Shown here piece after piece: positions 61,286 to 64,000 of a stretch of DNA of 64,000 nt (position 1 is the first letter of the stretch; every line of letters starts with the position of its first letter). The notes under the pieces were generated by a model. The model searched no databases and was not told where the DNA came from. It saw only the letters and a list, made by a program, of their open reading frames with translations. Source of the stretch: CAZUHB01 sp964620445 (GTDB lineage: Bacteria; Planctomycetota; B15-G4; CAYZWU01); the NCBI GenBank assembly GCA_964620445.1, contig CAZUHB010000029.1:1-64000 (forward strand), in the 5' to 3' direction. The translations under genes and the position numbers were made by a program.

Positions 61286-62218
61286 TTATTCGGGGATCTC
61301 GAAGAGCTCTTTCTGCACGGGTATGTTGAAATCGATTTTCTGAATCCGCTTCTTGCCCGTTTTCGTTTTCAGCGTATTGACTCCGAGAGCGATCTGCATG
61401 TCCCAGTGTTCGGTCGACTTGGTGAAGATCTTGACGTTGCCGGGAACGAGCACGCCCTGGGCGTTCCGGTTGTACCTGGTGAAGACGAAGAGCCGCCTGC
61501 GCTCCTTGATCGACAGGTCGATCAGCTCGACCTCATTGACGGTGAAATCCTTCCTGTCCACGTGGATCACGAGGTAGACGAGGGTTTTGTTCTCGTCGCC
61601 GAGCCAGGCCGACGTCTTGCCCTCGATGCGGTAGACGTCCCGTCCGCGCACGTGGCTTTCGCCCACGAGGGAGAGCTCGTCGAGCTCTTCGAGAAGGGTG
61701 CGCACGAAAAAGAAGCGGAACATCTGCCGTGTGAGGCGCAGGTCGTCCTCGAGGTTTTTCAGATCGGTCTTGTAGGCGTCGGGCTTGTCCGTGAAGATCG
61801 CCACCACGCCGTCGTGGCCGATGCGCCACGCCTCCTCGCCGTCGTGGACGAGGGTCGAGTACTTCGCGCTGCTGTCGTCGTGTTTCTTCTTGGTCCACAT
61901 CCGGCCGCAGGTGCCGTGATCGTCGAAGAGGCGCTCCACCTTGAAGTTGATCTTTCCCTTGTCCGGATCGAAGACGGCGAGGTTGAAGAAAGCCCTGAAG
62001 TTCTTGAGATCGGCAACGATCTCGTCGCCGCCCTGCTTGGCGGCGGCTTTCGACAGGATCTCCACCGATTTCGTGTGCTCGGGCGTGGATGCCGGAACGG
62101 CGGGGGGATCATCCTGGCAGTAAATCCCGCCGGGAGCCGCACAGGACAGGACGAAGAAAAGGGAGAAGAGAAAAAACGTTCTGAAGAGGCTTGGCCTCGA
62201 TGGGGCGTTGATTTTCAC
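61286..62218 (-). CDS. Exported LolA/LolB-like protein
   Basis: A 310-residue protein with a signal peptide ending near FVLSCAAPGG; the Cys could make it a lipoprotein. The mature part begins with a helix (SVEILSKAAAKQGG) followed by about ten beta-strands (FRAFFNLAVFD, GKINFKVERLF, YRIEGKTSAWLGDENKTLVYLVIHVDR), a pattern like the open barrel of LolA or outer-membrane lipoprotein-sorting proteins. An exact role in lipoprotein transport is not shown. It is convergent with mutL at a 10-base distance. Confidence 0.65.
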   Translation of the reverse strand: MKINAPSRPSLFRTFFLFSLFFVLSCAAPGGIYCQDDPPAVPASTPEHTKSVEILSKAAAKQGGDEIVADLKNFRAFFNLAVFDPDKGKINFKVERLFDDHGTCGRMWTKKKHDDSSAKYSTLVHDGEEAWRIGHDGVVAIFTDKPDAYKTDLKNLEDDLRLTRQMFRFFFVRTLLEELDELSLVGESHVRGRDVYRIEGKTSAWLGDENKTLVYLVIHVDRKDFTVNEVELIDLSIKERRRLFVFTRYNRNAQGVLVPGNVKIFTKSTEHWDMQIALGVNTLKTKTGKKRIQKIDFNIPVQKELFEIPE

Positions 62219-62221
62219 GTG

Positions 62222-62249
62222 TTATTCCACCTCCGAATCGAGCTATAAT
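62222..62249 (+). promoter_or_regulatory. Possible promoter for the thioredoxin-fold/HEAT gene
   Basis: TATAAT (62244-62249) is a perfect -10 element; TTATTC (62222-62227) is a poor -35 element 16 bases upstream. Confidence 0.3.
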
Positions 62250-62355
62250 GATTGAAAACGCCCGCAAGGGTGTTTTCTGTTATATACGGTCGTGAGCGCG
62301 AGGAAACGGGTTCAACTTACACATGGAAAAGACCGGATACCGGTTAAGGTCGATC

Positions 62356-63741
62356 ATGAGCGGACGATTGTCAAGCAAATGGCTCCTTTTCTCTTTCCTT
62401 TCCATGGCGGCGCTTCTTTGCGCGGCCGAAACGGCGCAGTCACAGGACGTGATCGACGATATGGAGAAGAGGATCCACTGGGAGAAGAACCTGGACGCGG
62501 CGTTCATCGAGGCGAAGAAGAGCAACACACCTCTGTTCATCGCTTTTCATTCCGACACGGGCAAGAACTGCACCATCCTGGCCGAGGATTATTATCTCGA
62601 TCCCGAGGTGGTCCAGCTCTCCCGCAGGTTTCTGTGCCTCGCCGCGGCGGAGGACGAACACGAAGACCAGGTCATGAAGACGGCCGACGGCCGGTACGAG
62701 ACGGTCTGCGCCTGGTTCCTTCACGTGCCCTGCGAGGACCACCAGCGCGTGTTCGTCAGGGCGCGCCGTTCCTTCCTGAAGGACAGACCGGTCTTGGCGC
62801 CCCATCACATTCTGGCCCACCCCGACGGAACGATCCTCGACAGTGTTGGCATGCCCGATTCGCCCGAGTCCCTGGCCAGGGTCATGCGCAAGGTGCTCGA
62901 CCAGATGGAGCCGGAGCGGGGCGACGGGGTCTTCAACGCCTTTGACGAGGATGAGCGGAAGTTCGTGGCCGAACTGCAGCGGATGAAAGGTTCCGACCCG
63001 TCGCTCAGGCGGTTCATCCTCGAAAAACTCGTCCGATGGGAGGGCGCCTGGGTCTACACCAAGCTTCGGCAGTTCATGGAACAGAAGGCACCGCGCGACC
63101 ATGCCATCCATCTGATCCGCGAAATGGGATTCAAGGACAACAGCCGCGCCATCGACTTTTTGCTCGAGCTTTCGAAGCACCGCGACGAGGAGTTCCGGCT
63201 TCACGCGGCCGTGTCTCTCGAGATGATCGGCGCCGCCCGATGCGCAAAACCGGTCCGCGTCTGGATCGACCGCGAGAAGAACCGGGCCGTCCGGGCCAAC
63301 CTTCTCAGAACGCTCGCGGCCTGCGCGCCGGGCGACCCGAACACGCTCAAGCTGGTCGAGAAGGAACTGAAAGGTGGAAACAAACCGATCGCGCGGCGGA
63401 ACGCCGCGGTCGCTCTCGGAATGATCGGCACGGCGTCGCCCGACGCGGCGCGGCCGATCCTCGAGAAGCTGCTCGGCGACAAGGACGAGTACACCGCGGC
63501 CTGCGCCTGCTGGGCGCTCGGCTGGATGGAGTCGAAGGAATCGCTCGACCTGATCAAAAACGAAATGGAGAAAGCCGACTCCTACCGGAAGATCATTCTC
63601 ATCGAGGACGTGATCCACAAGGTGATGGGGCAGGATCCTTTCGGCTACGCCATGCATCTCGAAAAGTACGCGGGCGACACGATCGTCAGGGGAGTAAAAT
63701 GGCCGCCCGCGAAGCGCGACTGGGGAATAAAGAAACGATGA
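62356..63741 (+). CDS. Exported thioredoxin-fold protein with C-terminal HEAT repeats
   Basis: A 461-residue protein: signal peptide (about 1-29), a thioredoxin-like domain (about 30-165, of the Thioredoxin_7/DUF255 kind), and HEAT/PBS-lyase repeats (about 185-420). The usual CxxC active site is incomplete: the segment reads F-H-S-D-T-G-K-N-C, with Gly where the first Cys would be, so dithiol-disulfide exchange is unlikely by the normal mechanism. ATG 62356 (AAGG 6 bases upstream) is preferred to ATG 62323. It is next to a likely cotranscribed membrane protein gene (40-base gap). Confidence 0.7.
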   Translation: MSGRLSSKWLLFSFLSMAALLCAAETAQSQDVIDDMEKRIHWEKNLDAAFIEAKKSNTPLFIAFHSDTGKNCTILAEDYYLDPEVVQLSRRFLCLAAAEDEHEDQVMKTADGRYETVCAWFLHVPCEDHQRVFVRARRSFLKDRPVLAPHHILAHPDGTILDSVGMPDSPESLARVMRKVLDQMEPERGDGVFNAFDEDERKFVAELQRMKGSDPSLRRFILEKLVRWEGAWVYTKLRQFMEQKAPRDHAIHLIREMGFKDNSRAIDFLLELSKHRDEEFRLHAAVSLEMIGAARCAKPVRVWIDREKNRAVRANLLRTLAACAPGDPNTLKLVEKELKGGNKPIARRNAAVALGMIGTASPDAARPILEKLLGDKDEYTAACACWALGWMESKESLDLIKNEMEKADSYRKIILIEDVIHKVMGQDPFGYAMHLEKYAGDTIVRGVKWPPAKRDWGIKKR

Positions 63742-63781
63742 GCCCGGCTCGATCGGCCTGGCGCGAACCGGAGAGGTCTGC

Positions 63782-64000
63782 TTGAAACGGATAGGGGACA
63801 GATGGCGGTTGACCCTTTGCGCGGTCGTTGTGTTCGCGGCGACTCTCGCCTTCTACTGGTACGCCCTCGATGGAGAATTCGTATACGACGATCCGATCCT
63901 GATCAGCGACAATCCTCTCGTCACCGGCACCGACGCTGATTTCGTCAAGATTTTCCAGAGCGAGTTCTTTGGCGGCGGGGGAGGTGCGTCCGGGTTCTAC
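63782..64000 (+). CDS. N-terminal fragment of a multi-span membrane protein, TMTC/PMT-like
   Basis: The first 73 codons are inside the window and the gene continues past its end. TTG start with GGAGAGG upstream. A membrane segment (about 9-28) is followed by GEFVYDDPILISDNPLV, the loop typical of TPR-containing TMTC or PMT-type proteins, where Asp-Asp coordinates the sugar-phosphate lipid. The remainder is not visible. Confidence 0.65.
   Translation, partial: MKRIGDRWRLTLCAVVVFAATLAFYWYALDGEFVYDDPILISDNPLVTGTDADFVKIFQSEFFGGGGGASGFY

Noticed and set aside
1..64000. General reassignment of TGA to a sense codon
   Set aside because: Most genes in the window contain no internal TGA and many end at TGA with overlapping ATGA junctions; selA and selB explain the few internal TGA codons.
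1..64000. CRISPR arrays, rRNA or tRNA genes including tRNA-Sec
   Set aside because: No regularly spaced direct repeats, rRNA segments or complete tRNA folds were found by reading; short or diverged ones could be missed.

Overview
The window comes from a Gram-negative bacterium with moderately high GC that I cannot assign to a phylum. Gram-negative is supported by a TolC-type outer membrane channel, several predicted lipoproteins and two beta-barrel proteins. Three things suggest an anaerobic or microaerobic lifestyle: a selenocysteine (Sec) decoding pathway (selA-selB), a 2-hydroxyacyl-CoA dehydratase/double-cubane-type iron-sulfur cluster operon with its ASKHA activator, and a polyferredoxin-like membrane protein.

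Layout. 1-55 looks like the 3' end of a group II intron. 241-3186 encodes a rhodanese/kelch lipoprotein, followed by clpB on the other strand and a TolC/MacA/MacB-type efflux operon (6253-11717). 11728-15059 is selA-selB, divergent from a small membrane protein with a possible C-terminal CxxU motif and a NapH-like Fe-S protein (15287-16610). 16674-18377 is a secreted beta-helix protein. 18580-23945 is an operon of a methyltransferase, a micropeptide, three dehydratase-family Fe-S subunits and their activator. 24011-28816 holds a DUF3034-like barrel and two genes interrupted in frame by one TGA each: an outer membrane barrel whose signal peptide lies upstream of the TGA, and a rhodanese/kelch lipoprotein whose TGA falls exactly on the catalytic cysteine of CxxGxR. 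29239-32967 is an aminotransferase and two alcohol/threonine dehydrogenase-type enzymes. 33129-33784 is a gene-poor block of four related repeats in alternating orientation. 33933-53596 is mostly housekeeping: K+ channel, gdhA, cysC, a radical SAM aminomutase, sbcDC, lipA, larC, tgt, a SpoIID-domain protein and ruvB. 54041-64000 holds a large propeller lipoprotein behind a sigma-54-type promoter, a CPBP protease, holA, mutL, a LolA-like protein, a thioredoxin-fold/HEAT protein and the start of a multi-span membrane protein.

The main result is the set of in-frame TGA codons next to the Sec machinery. The rhodanese case is close to diagnostic: U-N-K-G-W-R occupies the CxxGxR active site, the frame stays open for 388 further codons, and a hairpin with a G-first loop starts 18 nt after the TGA. 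The barrel case rests on continuity between its signal peptide and its body. A CxxU tail (15593) and a 27-residue leader ORF (29032) are weaker candidates. selC (tRNA-Sec) and selD are not in the window. The neighbourhood 18580-28816 reads as a cell-envelope sulfur/selenium system with an ATP-driven low-potential reductase of unknown substrate. That functional link is inference from gene order.
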